From the NCBI GenBank assembly GCA_039030555.1, contig JBCCDY010000005.1, positions 62,001 through 126,000 on the forward strand: a stretch of DNA of 64,000 bases, given 5' to 3'. The number at the start of each line of letters is the position of its first letter. Within the stretch, counting starts at the first letter, position 1. Positions 55,486 through 62,938 of the stretch are shown here, piece after piece. The translations under genes were made by a program, and so were the position numbers. The DNA is from JBCCDY01 sp039030555. GTDB taxonomy: Bacteria; Bacteroidota; Bacteroidia; Cytophagales; Cyclobacteriaceae. A model generated the notes under the pieces. The model saw only the letters and a program-made list of their open reading frames with translations, was not told where the DNA came from and ran no database searches.

Positions 55486-56570
55486 AATACAATTTGATTA
55501 GTTTATTTTCTGGGGGTGGCGGTTTAGATTTGGGGCTTGAACAGGCTAACTTCAAAACCTTATATGCTAACGATTCTGAGGCTTTGTGTAAGGAAACATT
55601 TAAGTTAAACTTACCGCAAACTGACTTTTTCTCTGGATCGGTAGTTGACTATTTGGATTATCTAACAAGAGAAAAAGAGGCATTTCCTGAATTATTTGAA
55701 AACATACATTTATTAGCAGGTGGGCCTCCATGTCCACCATTTTCAAAATCACGATTTTACCTTAAAGACAAGCCTCGAGCCTTAAAAGACCCGAACGCAG
55801 AGGTGACAATTTCCAGCTATTTCAAAGCACTAGAGATTGTACAACCAAAAGCATTTATTTTTGAGAATGTTGCTGGAATAACCTTCAAGTCACATCAAGC
55901 CGCTTTCGATTATATCTTGGAAGAGGCTCAGAGTTTAGGCTATGAAGTTTCCTGGAAAATAATCAACACCGCAAACTACGGAGTAGCTCAAGTTAGACAG
56001 AGGTTTATCATGGTTGGAATGAAAGAACAGAAATTCACATTTCCTGAAGAAACCCATTCAAAATATAAAGAGCCAAATCGACAACCCTGGGTTACAAGTG
56101 GAGAAGTTCTTGATGATTTAGATACAGAAGCGAATTCTGACGATACTGGTCATTTTGCTGGCGGCAAGCATCACCATCTTTTGAAGGATGTTCCACCCGG
56201 TGATAACTATTTGTTCTTTACTGAAAAAAGAGGATATCAGGATCCTCAATTTGAATGGCGGTCAAGATATTGGTCATTTCTATTGAAACTAGACCCAAAT
56301 CAACCATCGTGGACAATTCAGGCAAGGAGGTCTAATAATATGGGACCATTTCATTGGAAAAACAGAATTCTAAGAATTGAAGAAGTTAAACGCTTGCAGT
56401 CTTTTCCAGATAATTGGAAATTGGCCGGCACCATTGAACAACAATGGCGGCAAGTAGGAAACGCTGTACCGCCAAAAGTTGCCAAAATATTAGGGCAAAG
56501 CATTGTTGATCAACTAAAACCTAAAAAAGATGTACACCAATTTGAAGAGATAGAAAGTGAAATTCTATAA
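55482..56570 (+). CDS. C5-cytosine DNA methyltransferase 2
   Basis: 362 residues from the ATG at 55482, which overlaps the stop of methyltransferase 1; longer frames to 55425 would overlap further. Motif I LISLFSGGGGLDLGLEQ, motif IV GGPPCPPFSKSRF (Cys84; Pro where Gln is usual), motif VI FIFENVAGI, motif VIII QVRQRFIMVG, motif X QVGNAVPPKVAKIL. Two tandem C5 enzymes often serve the two strands of an asymmetric site; that is inference here. Followed after 43 bp by the DUF262 gene. Confidence 0.92.
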   Translation: MKYNLISLFSGGGGLDLGLEQANFKTLYANDSEALCKETFKLNLPQTDFFSGSVVDYLDYLTREKEAFPELFENIHLLAGGPPCPPFSKSRFYLKDKPRALKDPNAEVTISSYFKALEIVQPKAFIFENVAGITFKSHQAAFDYILEEAQSLGYEVSWKIINTANYGVAQVRQRFIMVGMKEQKFTFPEETHSKYKEPNRQPWVTSGEVLDDLDTEANSDDTGHFAGGKHHHLLKDVPPGDNYLFFTEKRGYQDPQFEWRSRYWSFLLKLDPNQPSWTIQARRSNNMGPFHWKNRILRIEEVKRLQSFPDNWKLAGTIEQQWRQVGNAVPPKVAKILGQSIVDQLKPKKDVHQFEEIESEIL

Positions 56571-56613
56571 TTAGTTAACGTGTACATTATTATTTTGACG
56601 AAATTAACCAAAG

Positions 56614-58170
56614 ATGGCAAACCATAAAAAAAACGATCTCTTACATGTAGTGGAAAATGCTATTCAGCTAGATGGTGGGGTAATTTCGGAATTAGACAGA
56701 GAAACCCATCCTTTCGTTTTTAATCTCCAAGCAAACAACAAAACATTCAATATAAAGCTTTACATATGGAAAGTCACTCATGGTGGAGGTAGTAAGCGAC
56801 CAGAGGATGAATATAGAATTCAAATTACCGGAGTAGATAAGTTTGTTCAGGATAACCCTGATCAGCTAGTCATAGTCTTGGGTTGGTATCAGGAACTTGA
56901 AGTTTTTATAGCTTTTGACTTTTGGAAACACTCGGGGGAAATAGGTAAGTCTCCTTCTATGCAAATCAAGGAGGATACAATTAAAAGAGCTTTGGTTCGA
57001 GGTTTTTCAAATGTAGATAAAGGTAATGGCGAAATTGCCGTAGCGTTCAAACCAGAATTCTTTACTAGATATCTTGAAAATATTGCCAATTGGCACGATA
57101 GCTTGATTGACTATAGAGAATCAAGAGAAGATGAGGTAATTGATAAGACTGATGATGAAGATGTCAATTACAGATATTCTATAAGTAGCTATGGTGCAGA
57201 TTATCCAGTTGACTCAATTGTGAAACGGATGAACGATGAAGCGATATTTGTCCCGCCTTTTCAAAGACAATTTGTTTGGAACCAGCAACAAGCATCTCGC
57301 TTTATCGAGTCTCTATTATTAGGTCTTCCTGTACCTGGTATCTTTCTATCAAAAGAGGAGTCAACTGGAAAACTTTTAATTATTGATGGACAACAAAGAC
57401 TCACCAGTTTACAAAACTTCTATATTGGTTCTTTTCGTGGGAAAAGATTTCGATTGATAGGCGTTCAAGAGGATCTAGTTGGTAAGACCTATCAAGATCT
57501 TGACATGGTTGATAAAAACCGACTTGATGATTCTATTATACATGCCACAATTATAAAGCAAACACAGCCAGATGATGGTGATAGTAGTATTTATCTAGTA
57601 TTTGAAAGATTAAATACTAGTGGAAGTAAATTAACAGCTCAAGAAATTAGAGCTTGTATTTATTATGGTGATTTCAATGAAGCTTTAAAAGAGCTTGCAA
57701 AAAATCCCAATTGGAGGAGCATTTTTGGTCGACCCAATACTAGGATGAAAGAAGAGGAGTTAATTTTAAGGTTTTTTGCTTTGTTTTATTCATTTGAAAA
57801 TTATAAGAAGCCACTGAAGATATTTTTAAATTCTTTTATGCACAGAAATAGAAATCTTCAAGAGTATTCCATTATTAAACTTTCTAAAGTACTGTATCCG
57901 ACATTAGCATTCATCTACCAAACATTGGGTGAAAAGGCGTTTAGAATAGGTGCTGGGATAAATGCCGCTGTTTTTGATTCTGTCATGGTTGGAACTGCCA
58001 AAAGGCTTCAAAAGGGATCTATAACAAATTCAGAAAAATATTTGGAGAAGTACAGCAGACTGGTTGCCAATACTGAATTCTTACAACTGATCCGTGGTGG
58101 CACATCGGATGAATCAAATCTCCAAGCTAGAATTAGGATGGCTATTGATACATTCAAAGATTTAGATTGA
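56614..58170 (+). CDS. DUF262 (ParB/GmrSD-like) protein with unusual N-terminal domain, putative restriction component
   Basis: 518 residues. Residues ~1-185 form a domain I do not recognise (FNIKLYIWKVTHGGGSKRPEDEYRIQITG, VIVLGWYQELEVFIAFDFWKH). Residues ~200-350 match DUF262: FVPPFQRQFVWNQQQASRFIESLLLGLPVPGIFL, then IIDGQQRLTSLQNFY (~255-270) and FERLNTSGSKLTAQEIRACIYYG. DUF262 proteins include the GmrS/BrxU type nucleotide-dependent nucleases, where the DGQQR motif is catalytic. Position behind two C5-methyltransferases suggests it acts on DNA by methylation state. The next gene follows after 4 bp. Confidence 0.82.
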   Translation: MANHKKNDLLHVVENAIQLDGGVISELDRETHPFVFNLQANNKTFNIKLYIWKVTHGGGSKRPEDEYRIQITGVDKFVQDNPDQLVIVLGWYQELEVFIAFDFWKHSGEIGKSPSMQIKEDTIKRALVRGFSNVDKGNGEIAVAFKPEFFTRYLENIANWHDSLIDYRESREDEVIDKTDDEDVNYRYSISSYGADYPVDSIVKRMNDEAIFVPPFQRQFVWNQQQASRFIESLLLGLPVPGIFLSKEESTGKLLIIDGQQRLTSLQNFYIGSFRGKRFRLIGVQEDLVGKTYQDLDMVDKNRLDDSIIHATIIKQTQPDDGDSSIYLVFERLNTSGSKLTAQEIRACIYYGDFNEALKELAKNPNWRSIFGRPNTRMKEEELILRFFALFYSFENYKKPLKIFLNSFMHRNRNLQEYSIIKLSKVLYPTLAFIYQTLGEKAFRIGAGINAAVFDSVMVGTAKRLQKGSITNSEKYLEKYSRLVANTEFLQLIRGGTSDESNLQARIRMAIDTFKDLD

Positions 58171-58174
58171 TCTT

Positions 58175-58633
58175 ATGAGAATCAGAAGACAAGCTGAGGA
58201 ACAAAGAATAAAAAGTCTGTATCAATTGACTTCAACGATAACAGATGATGAGACACAGGCACATATGTCCAAATACTTGTGCGTACAATCTTCAGGTTAT
58301 TTAGAGAATGTCGTGAAGAGCCTTGTGGAAGATTATATTGATAAGAGTTGTCCGAAACCAGTTATACACTACGTCCAAAAGAAAGTTAATCGTATTACTA
58401 ATCTAGAATTTGAGAAACTGTGCGACTTCCTAGATTCTTTTGACAATGCATGGAAAGAGAATTTTTGTAATCTTATAAATGATGAGCAGAAATCTGCACT
58501 TAAATCTATAGTATCTCAAAGAAATGCAATAGCTCATGGCAACCCTTCAAATATCACGTACAGAAGCATTAGCAACTATTTCTCGGAATTAGAAAATGTA
58601 ATATCCATTCTGGAAAAAGTAATAAAAAAGTAA
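58175..58633 (+). CDS. HEPN-domain protein (RiboL-PSP-HEPN-like), putative RNase
   Basis: 152 residues, all helical. The HEPN R-x4-6-H motif is R116-N-A-I-A-H121 in IVSQRNAIAHG, with the preceding SSGYLENVVKSLVEDYI and LCDFLDSFDNAWKENF helices as in RiboL-PSP-HEPN proteins. HEPN proteins are frequent RNase effectors in abortive infection. It is the last gene of the methyltransferase-DUF262 operon (4-bp gap). Confidence 0.82.
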   Translation: MRIRRQAEEQRIKSLYQLTSTITDDETQAHMSKYLCVQSSGYLENVVKSLVEDYIDKSCPKPVIHYVQKKVNRITNLEFEKLCDFLDSFDNAWKENFCNLINDEQKSALKSIVSQRNAIAHGNPSNITYRSISNYFSELENVISILEKVIKK

Positions 58634-58687
58634 ACCATTGTGTATTTGGTTTCGGAATCTGAGTAATAGGTAGATAAAAACCTAAAA

Positions 58688-59168
58688 ATGTCCAACGATA
58701 AATGGTCTCAACTTCGCCCACTTTCCAAGCTAGATCAACTAGCAGAGACTATAATGAAAACTTCTTTTATACTCTCTGAAAATCATCATGTTATTCAGAG
58801 TTACCGAAACCATAAAGGAGCACATTTCAAAGTAATCAATCGAGTAGGGGGGCAGGAGTCGAGTAGGGGGGCAGGAGTATGATATTCTGTGTCGTCAGAT
58901 TAATGCTGAGAAAACGAATTATTCTTTCATTAAAAAGGCAGATTTAGAAAGAGGTTTAAGAGATGACTTATGGATTGGACTTGTGTTGTTTAGAGATAAT
59001 GAAAAACCAACAAAGTACTTGATTCCATCAACAGTTTGGAATAAACCAAATAAGTTATTCACAGATACAGCCATCAAAAATTCTGAATACGGAATCAGTT
59101 TGAACCAGCATACATCGAAGGAATTTGTAGAAGAGTTCGCATTCGAAAAAATGATAAATCAAATCTGA
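58688..59168 (+). pseudogene. PD-(D/E)xK-like small gene broken by a 19-bp tandem duplication
   Basis: From the ATG at 58688 the frame reads MSNDKWSQLRPLSKLDQLAET... up to FKVINRVGGQE, then shifts and stops at 58882. Removing one copy of the 19-bp duplication (58840-58877) restores a continuous 153-residue frame: ...GGQE-YDILCRQINAEKTNYSFIKKADLERGLRDDLWIGLVLF... to the TGA at 59168. The restored protein parallels the 145-residue product at 50363. It could be a dead gene or a reversible on/off switch. Confidence 0.8.
58840..58877 (+). repeat. Exact 19-bp tandem duplication
   Basis: tcgagtaggggggcaggag occurs twice head to tail (58840-58858, 58859-58877). Each contains a run of six G. The 19-bp insertion shifts the frame by +1. 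Confidence 0.95.
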
Positions 59169-59180
59169 TATGTGATACCA

Positions 59181-59205
59181 AAAAAGTCCCTAATGGTAAG
59201 GGACT
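59181..59205 (-). terminator. Intrinsic terminator of small-protein gene 2b
   Basis: On the minus strand AGTCCCT-(taccatt)-AGGGACT is followed by TTTTT: a perfect 7-bp stem. The stop codon TAG (59190-59192) of gene 2b lies in the hairpin. Confidence 0.9.
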
Positions 59206-59375
59206 GAACAAACACCAAACTCATAACGAGCAATGCGAATCTGATAACTAAACAGTCCGTGATGCCGCCAAAACCTGATGGCAAAAGACCGCCTGTAATG
59301 AAGAACTACAAAGACCCACCCTCTATGAAACAAGCAGCGAAAACGCCTGTGTACTAATAACTTATAATTTTCCAT
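59190..59375 (-). CDS. Small aromatic/Arg-rich protein 2b (new family)
   Basis: 61 residues: MENYKLLVHRRFRCLFHRGWV, then SFAIRFWRHHGLFSYQIRIARYEFGVCSVP. It matches paralogue 1b in position, length, GWV segment and the I-R-x(4)-E-x-G-x-x-S-x-P ending. It starts 22 bp after the stop of 2a. Lower sequence identity than the 1a/2a pair, so the assignment as coding is less certain. Confidence 0.5.
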   Translation of the reverse strand: MENYKLLVHRRFRCLFHRGWVFVVLHYRRSFAIRFWRHHGLFSYQIRIARYEFGVCSVPYH

Positions 59376-59381
59376 AGTAGT

Positions 59382-59411
59382 AAAAATTAAAAGCCCCCTA
59401 AAAAGGGAGCT
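59382..59411 (-). terminator. Intrinsic terminator of small-protein gene 2a
   Basis: The same 20-bp hairpin as at 51031-51050, here followed on the minus strand by TTTAATTTTT. The stop codon of gene 2a (59398-59400) lies in the loop. Confidence 0.85.
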
Positions 59412-59562
59412 CTGAGATGGAAAACTCTAACCAAAAGACGCGACAATAAAAGTCTAAGAACCCGCCTGAACGAGAACAACGAAAGCTAAACGAGCTACCA
59501 GCGTGCCAGACGCCAAACCACCAAAGACCAAGAAACCGATAACGAAACAAATACCTGTACAT
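59398..59562 (-). CDS. Small Trp/Phe/Arg-rich protein 2a (new family)
   Basis: 54 residues from the ATG at 59562. It aligns end to end with the 55-residue product at 51037-51204: the YLFR, LG-x-W, FGV, SFS, GG, DF, RV-x-W-x-E, S-x-LPF residues are identical while many third and first codon positions differ. Overlapping longer minus-strand frames are not shared between copies. Unknown function; it lies behind a conserved structured leader and before its own terminator. Confidence 0.6.
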   Translation of the reverse strand: MYRYLFRYRFLGLWWFGVWHAGSSFSFRCSRSGGFLDFYCRVFWLEFSISELPF

Positions 59563-59770
59563 AATAAATATAGTATAAAATGAAACCCTGGTAACCGCAC
59601 CAGAGAAAGCGGTACAGTCGGTTGGACTGAGGCAAATACAAGGGGCAAGGCTGGTTTACGGTGCGGTGGGATTTTGGGCGTTGGCTAAATAAGCCTTGAT
59701 TCATTTTACCCTTGTACTTCCCGAACCAACAACCGGAACTTTGCTTTTTATCTGTGTGTGGGAATACTAC
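59563..59770 (-). promoter_or_regulatory. Conserved structured leader of small-protein locus 2
   Basis: Homologous to 51205-51405. On the minus strand TACAAGGG pairs with CCCTTGTA (8 bp) across ~70 nt, plus a short CAGTC/GACTG hairpin whose counterpart in copy 1 has a different sequence. A 1-nt length difference between copies rules out a shared reading frame here. Confidence 0.5.
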
Positions 59771-59790
59771 TGCAATTGATCGATTTCATA

Positions 59791-60250
59791 TTATGTTAAG
59801 TAGAGTCTTAGAAAGCGTTGGCCAGACAGAATAGCGAGGGTGTGCTGGCCTGTGGGTTGAAGTCATTATTCTGTCTAGATTTTTTGTTTACTTTTTCATC
59901 AATGGAAAAAGTAAAAGCCCAGCGGCTTGAGTGTTAAAGCGAACACCAATAAAGAATATCAATCCATTTGTGAGCAGAATGATTCTACGACAAGGAGCGT
60001 AAGGAAAACACAAGTGTTTTGACAGGCGAATCCTAATCGCTGAGAATGCTGTATTTGAAATCAAATCGATCTTAGATGCGAATACTTCAAAATAACGAAT
60101 AACAGAGCCTGGCAAATCTGTTGTGTGTGCAGTGGGAAAAACTCTTTTCGCGCGTTGGCCAAAAAAGAAAAATTATTAGGCGCTTGGGATCAGGGCACGG
60201 CACAGCGCTGGTTGAGGCGCTGGCCCGAGCGGCTACTTAATATAACGACT
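59791..60250 (+). repeat. Delta element, copy 3
   Basis: Begins TTATGTTAAG. Hairpin 1 pairs GACAGAATA (59825-59833) with TATTCTGTC (59868-59876). Hairpin 2 pairs TTTACTTTTTC with GAAAAAGTAAA (59887-59915). It ends GGCTACTTAATATAACG as in copy 1. No gene is supported. Confidence 0.75.
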
Positions 60251-60252
60251 AA

Positions 60253-60430
60253 TTATATAACAACCTTGCTAGAAGCACTGCACCAAAAAAATTATCAATC
60301 AGAAACGTGCACGTCAAAGTCCAGCTCTGCTGGTTAACATAATATCATTATATAATCTAAGCTGACAGATAATCGCCAAAGGCTGTATCAGAATAAATAT
60401 AGCTTTGTTATATAATTTATATTATGTTAA
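60253..60430 (+). repeat. Accessory-island junction F: beta and alpha repeats
   Basis: 60253-60370 is beta, nearly identical to 41622-41733. 60401-60430 is a shortened alpha ending in TTATGTTAA (60422-60430). No gamma element follows; the 167 bp to the chosen start of the carbonic anhydrase gene show no other feature. Confidence 0.8.
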
Positions 60431-60597
60431 ATAATAAAATCAATCAATCCCCAATATCCTCTCTATTCTCTCAATCCTTCCATATCTAAATCCCCTGCTT
60501 TTACATATAAGAATTGATTAAAATCAATCCACCTACTGACTTAAGATTTTTCATGCTACGGATGAATGCGAGAAATTCGTTTCCAAACATCAGGATT

Positions 60598-61425
60598 ATG
60601 ACACACCATCCATTATCCTCCTCCCGATCTTCTTCAGAAATCTATATAGTATTATTCCGAATTCTTTTATATGCTCTATTACTCCTGGTCTTATCAGCTT
60701 GCCAGCGTAATCTGAAAGATCATACACTGACCACTCAACAGGCCTCCTTAGCTTTAACTCATGGAAACGGAACTGCTTATTGTATGCCCGACGCTGATTA
60801 TAGATTAAATCAATCGCCCGTTAATATTCTTACGAAATACTGTACCAGTGGACATCATGAAATTGTTTTGCACTATAAAGATGAAATTCGCGCTGTAGAG
60901 AACTTAGGACATACCATACAACTGGATTTTGCACAAGGAAGCACCATTGAAGTAGATCAGGTTACTTATAATTTCGAACAACTTCATTTCCATACCCCTT
61001 CCGAACACCTGGTCGATGGGATAACCTTCCCCATGGAAGCACATATTGTCAATAAAAGTACCTCGGAAGATGGTTTAACACGTTATTTGGTTATTGCATT
61101 ATTCTTTAAAATGGACGAACCAAGTACCTTTATTGAAGAATTTGTAAAACTCATTCCAAAGGGTGAACATCAGATTAGTCATATAAAACCCTCAACTGTC
61201 AGACTTAATGATCTATTTACGCAAGGAATAGATACCGAATTGCATTCGTATTATCATTATTCCGGATCATTGACTACCCCACCACATACCGAAACCGTTA
61301 ATTGGTATGTACTAAAGCATATTTTTGAAGCCTCACCCGATCAAATCAGTCACATCAACCTACTCGAAGGAAATAATGCTCGCCACATTCAGGCTTTGAA
61401 CGGAAGGTTAATTGATACCGAATAA
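60598..61425 (+). CDS. Alpha-class carbonic anhydrase, lipoprotein
   Basis: 275 residues from the ATG at 60598, chosen because the lipoprotein signal follows (LFRILLYALLLLVLSAC, lipobox LSAC); the frame is open to a TTG at 60514. The zinc site is LHFHTPSEH with EAHIVN, the QSPVNI N-terminal motif is present, and YYHYSGSLTTPPHTETVNWYVL gives the substrate-pocket strand. It hydrates CO2 in the periplasm. Bounded by TTATGTTAA at 60422 and 61475, so it appears as cargo of the repeat array. Confidence 0.92.
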   Translation: MTHHPLSSSRSSSEIYIVLFRILLYALLLLVLSACQRNLKDHTLTTQQASLALTHGNGTAYCMPDADYRLNQSPVNILTKYCTSGHHEIVLHYKDEIRAVENLGHTIQLDFAQGSTIEVDQVTYNFEQLHFHTPSEHLVDGITFPMEAHIVNKSTSEDGLTRYLVIALFFKMDEPSTFIEEFVKLIPKGEHQISHIKPSTVRLNDLFTQGIDTELHSYYHYSGSLTTPPHTETVNWYVLKHIFEASPDQISHINLLEGNNARHIQALNGRLIDTE

Positions 61426-61768
61426 TTTATAAATAGAGCTATCAAAAGCTAATTTTTAACACTTTCATCTTCTATTATGTTAAGTTCACAGAATAATTAC
61501 ACCTATATTCTATAAAACCTCATTCATGTTTCTCCTAAAGGAGAAAAGCAAAAGTAGAATGTGTAATTATTTAAAAGACTTTATATAATTTCATCTCAAT
61601 AACACACTATCGTAGAATTTCTTTTTTTTTCTCTCAGATGAAGAAAATGCTCAATAATCCCAAGATTCAGCTTATAAGATACCCGATAAATAAAGCTTTT
61701 CGGAAGAAACTTTTATGTTCTGATATAACAATCTCAACCGTAAAAAACGGACTCTGTAAAGCATTCTT
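61426..61768. other. Intergenic stretch ending the repeat array
   Basis: TTATGTTAA at 61475-61483 is the last copy of the array word, and TTATATAAT follows at ~61581. TTTCTCC-taaa-GGAGAAA near 61530 is a 7-bp hairpin. No gene is recognised. Confidence 0.6.
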
Positions 61769-62926
61769 TTGAAGTCAAACTACCGATCTGTATATACTGC
61801 TTTCGACCCCTACCCTTCGCGTAAAGGTTCAGCCATACACATCGAAAAAGCATCGCAGGTATTGAGTCGAAAGTTTGGGAAAACACTCTTGCTCACCTTA
61901 CCAAAACAGGTTCGGTCTCGCGTCAAAAGACCAGTCAAGCACCTTCAATTTGAAGCTACAGAACCGAATTACCTTCAACGTGCCCAGTCATACTCCAATT
62001 GGGTAGATGAAATACTCGATATGCAACATCACCTTCAAATAGGGCATTTTCGTGATATCTGGGGAGGACAGCCCATTTTAAAAAGGCCTAACCTCCTATC
62101 CGTCTTCGAAGTTAACGGATTGCCGTCTATTGAACTCCCCGACCGTTATACAAACATTACTCAGGAAACCCTCGAAAAAATCACAAAGCTGGAAGATTAT
62201 TGCCTACAGCAATGCGATGTGATCTTTTGTCCTTCAGAAACCATAAAACAACACCTGATTTCCAGGAAGGTGCTGGCTACCAAAATTCAGGTATTACCTA
62301 ATGGTGCAACGGTTCCCAAATCAATGAAGAAAATTCCTGGTCTTCCTGAAGAGTATATCGTTTATTTTGGTGCACTTCAACCCTGGCAAGGAGTCGACGT
62401 CCTATTGAAGGCTATGCAATACTTACGGGATAAACCAGAGCTGAAGCTTCTTATTTGCAGTTCTCACAAAGAGAAACTATCACGTCCCTATCAAAAGCTG
62501 GCTTCCCGCCTGGAACTCGATCAAAACGTAATCTGGAAGCATAAACTTAACAAGCAGATGCTCGATAAGATCTTACAACATGCGGTAGCCTCTATCGCCC
62601 CACTAACGGAATGTAGTCGTAACCTGGAACAAGGTTGTTCTCCGCTCAAAATATTTGAAAGTATGGCCTGTAAAGTACCGATTATAGCTTCTGACCTTCC
62701 GGTAGTCCGTGAGATACTGACACCAGAGATAGAGGCAAAATTAGTACGCCCTGACCGTCCGGCAGAACTGGCGAGGGCAATACGATTGCTGGTCGATTAT
62801 CCACAATTTCGAAAGCAGCTGGCCGCCAATGCCTTCCACAAACTCAATGAACAGTATACCTGGGATAAAATTGATGTTAAACTTTCTGAATTTTATGATA
62901 AATTGGTAGCTGCCGTTTACGCTTAA
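61769..62926 (+). CDS. Family-4-like glycosyltransferase
   Basis: 385 residues from a TTG. It has the GT-B layout: an N-terminal Rossmann domain (YPSRKGSAIHIEKASQVLSRKFG), then the C-terminal domain with VLPNGATVPKS, YIVYFGALQPWQGVDVLLKAMQYL, and the E-x7-E nucleotide-sugar motif near EQGCSPLKIFESMACKVPIIASDLPVVREIL. Predicted to transfer a sugar during exopolysaccharide or glycolipid synthesis. It is 12 bp upstream of the 62939 gene, and a second GT gene follows, so this is the start of a glycan cluster. Confidence 0.88.
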   Translation: MKSNYRSVYTAFDPYPSRKGSAIHIEKASQVLSRKFGKTLLLTLPKQVRSRVKRPVKHLQFEATEPNYLQRAQSYSNWVDEILDMQHHLQIGHFRDIWGGQPILKRPNLLSVFEVNGLPSIELPDRYTNITQETLEKITKLEDYCLQQCDVIFCPSETIKQHLISRKVLATKIQVLPNGATVPKSMKKIPGLPEEYIVYFGALQPWQGVDVLLKAMQYLRDKPELKLLICSSHKEKLSRPYQKLASRLELDQNVIWKHKLNKQMLDKILQHAVASIAPLTECSRNLEQGCSPLKIFESMACKVPIIASDLPVVREILTPEIEAKLVRPDRPAELARAIRLLVDYPQFRKQLAANAFHKLNEQYTWDKIDVKLSEFYDKLVAAVYA

Positions 62927-62938
62927 CAATAATCTGAT

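Noticed and set aside
59454..59704. Minus-strand ORFs of 64 and 69 codons in small-protein locus 2
   Set aside because: They overlap gene 2a in other frames and have no counterpart in locus 1.
60125..60337. 70-codon ORF in delta/beta copy 3
   Set aside because: Same reason: no frame conservation outside beta, no start or domain support.
36096..61483. CRISPR array as an explanation for the recurring repeats
   Set aside because: Repeats are hundreds of bases to kilobases apart, differ in length and enclose genes. There are no regular short spacers and no cas genes.
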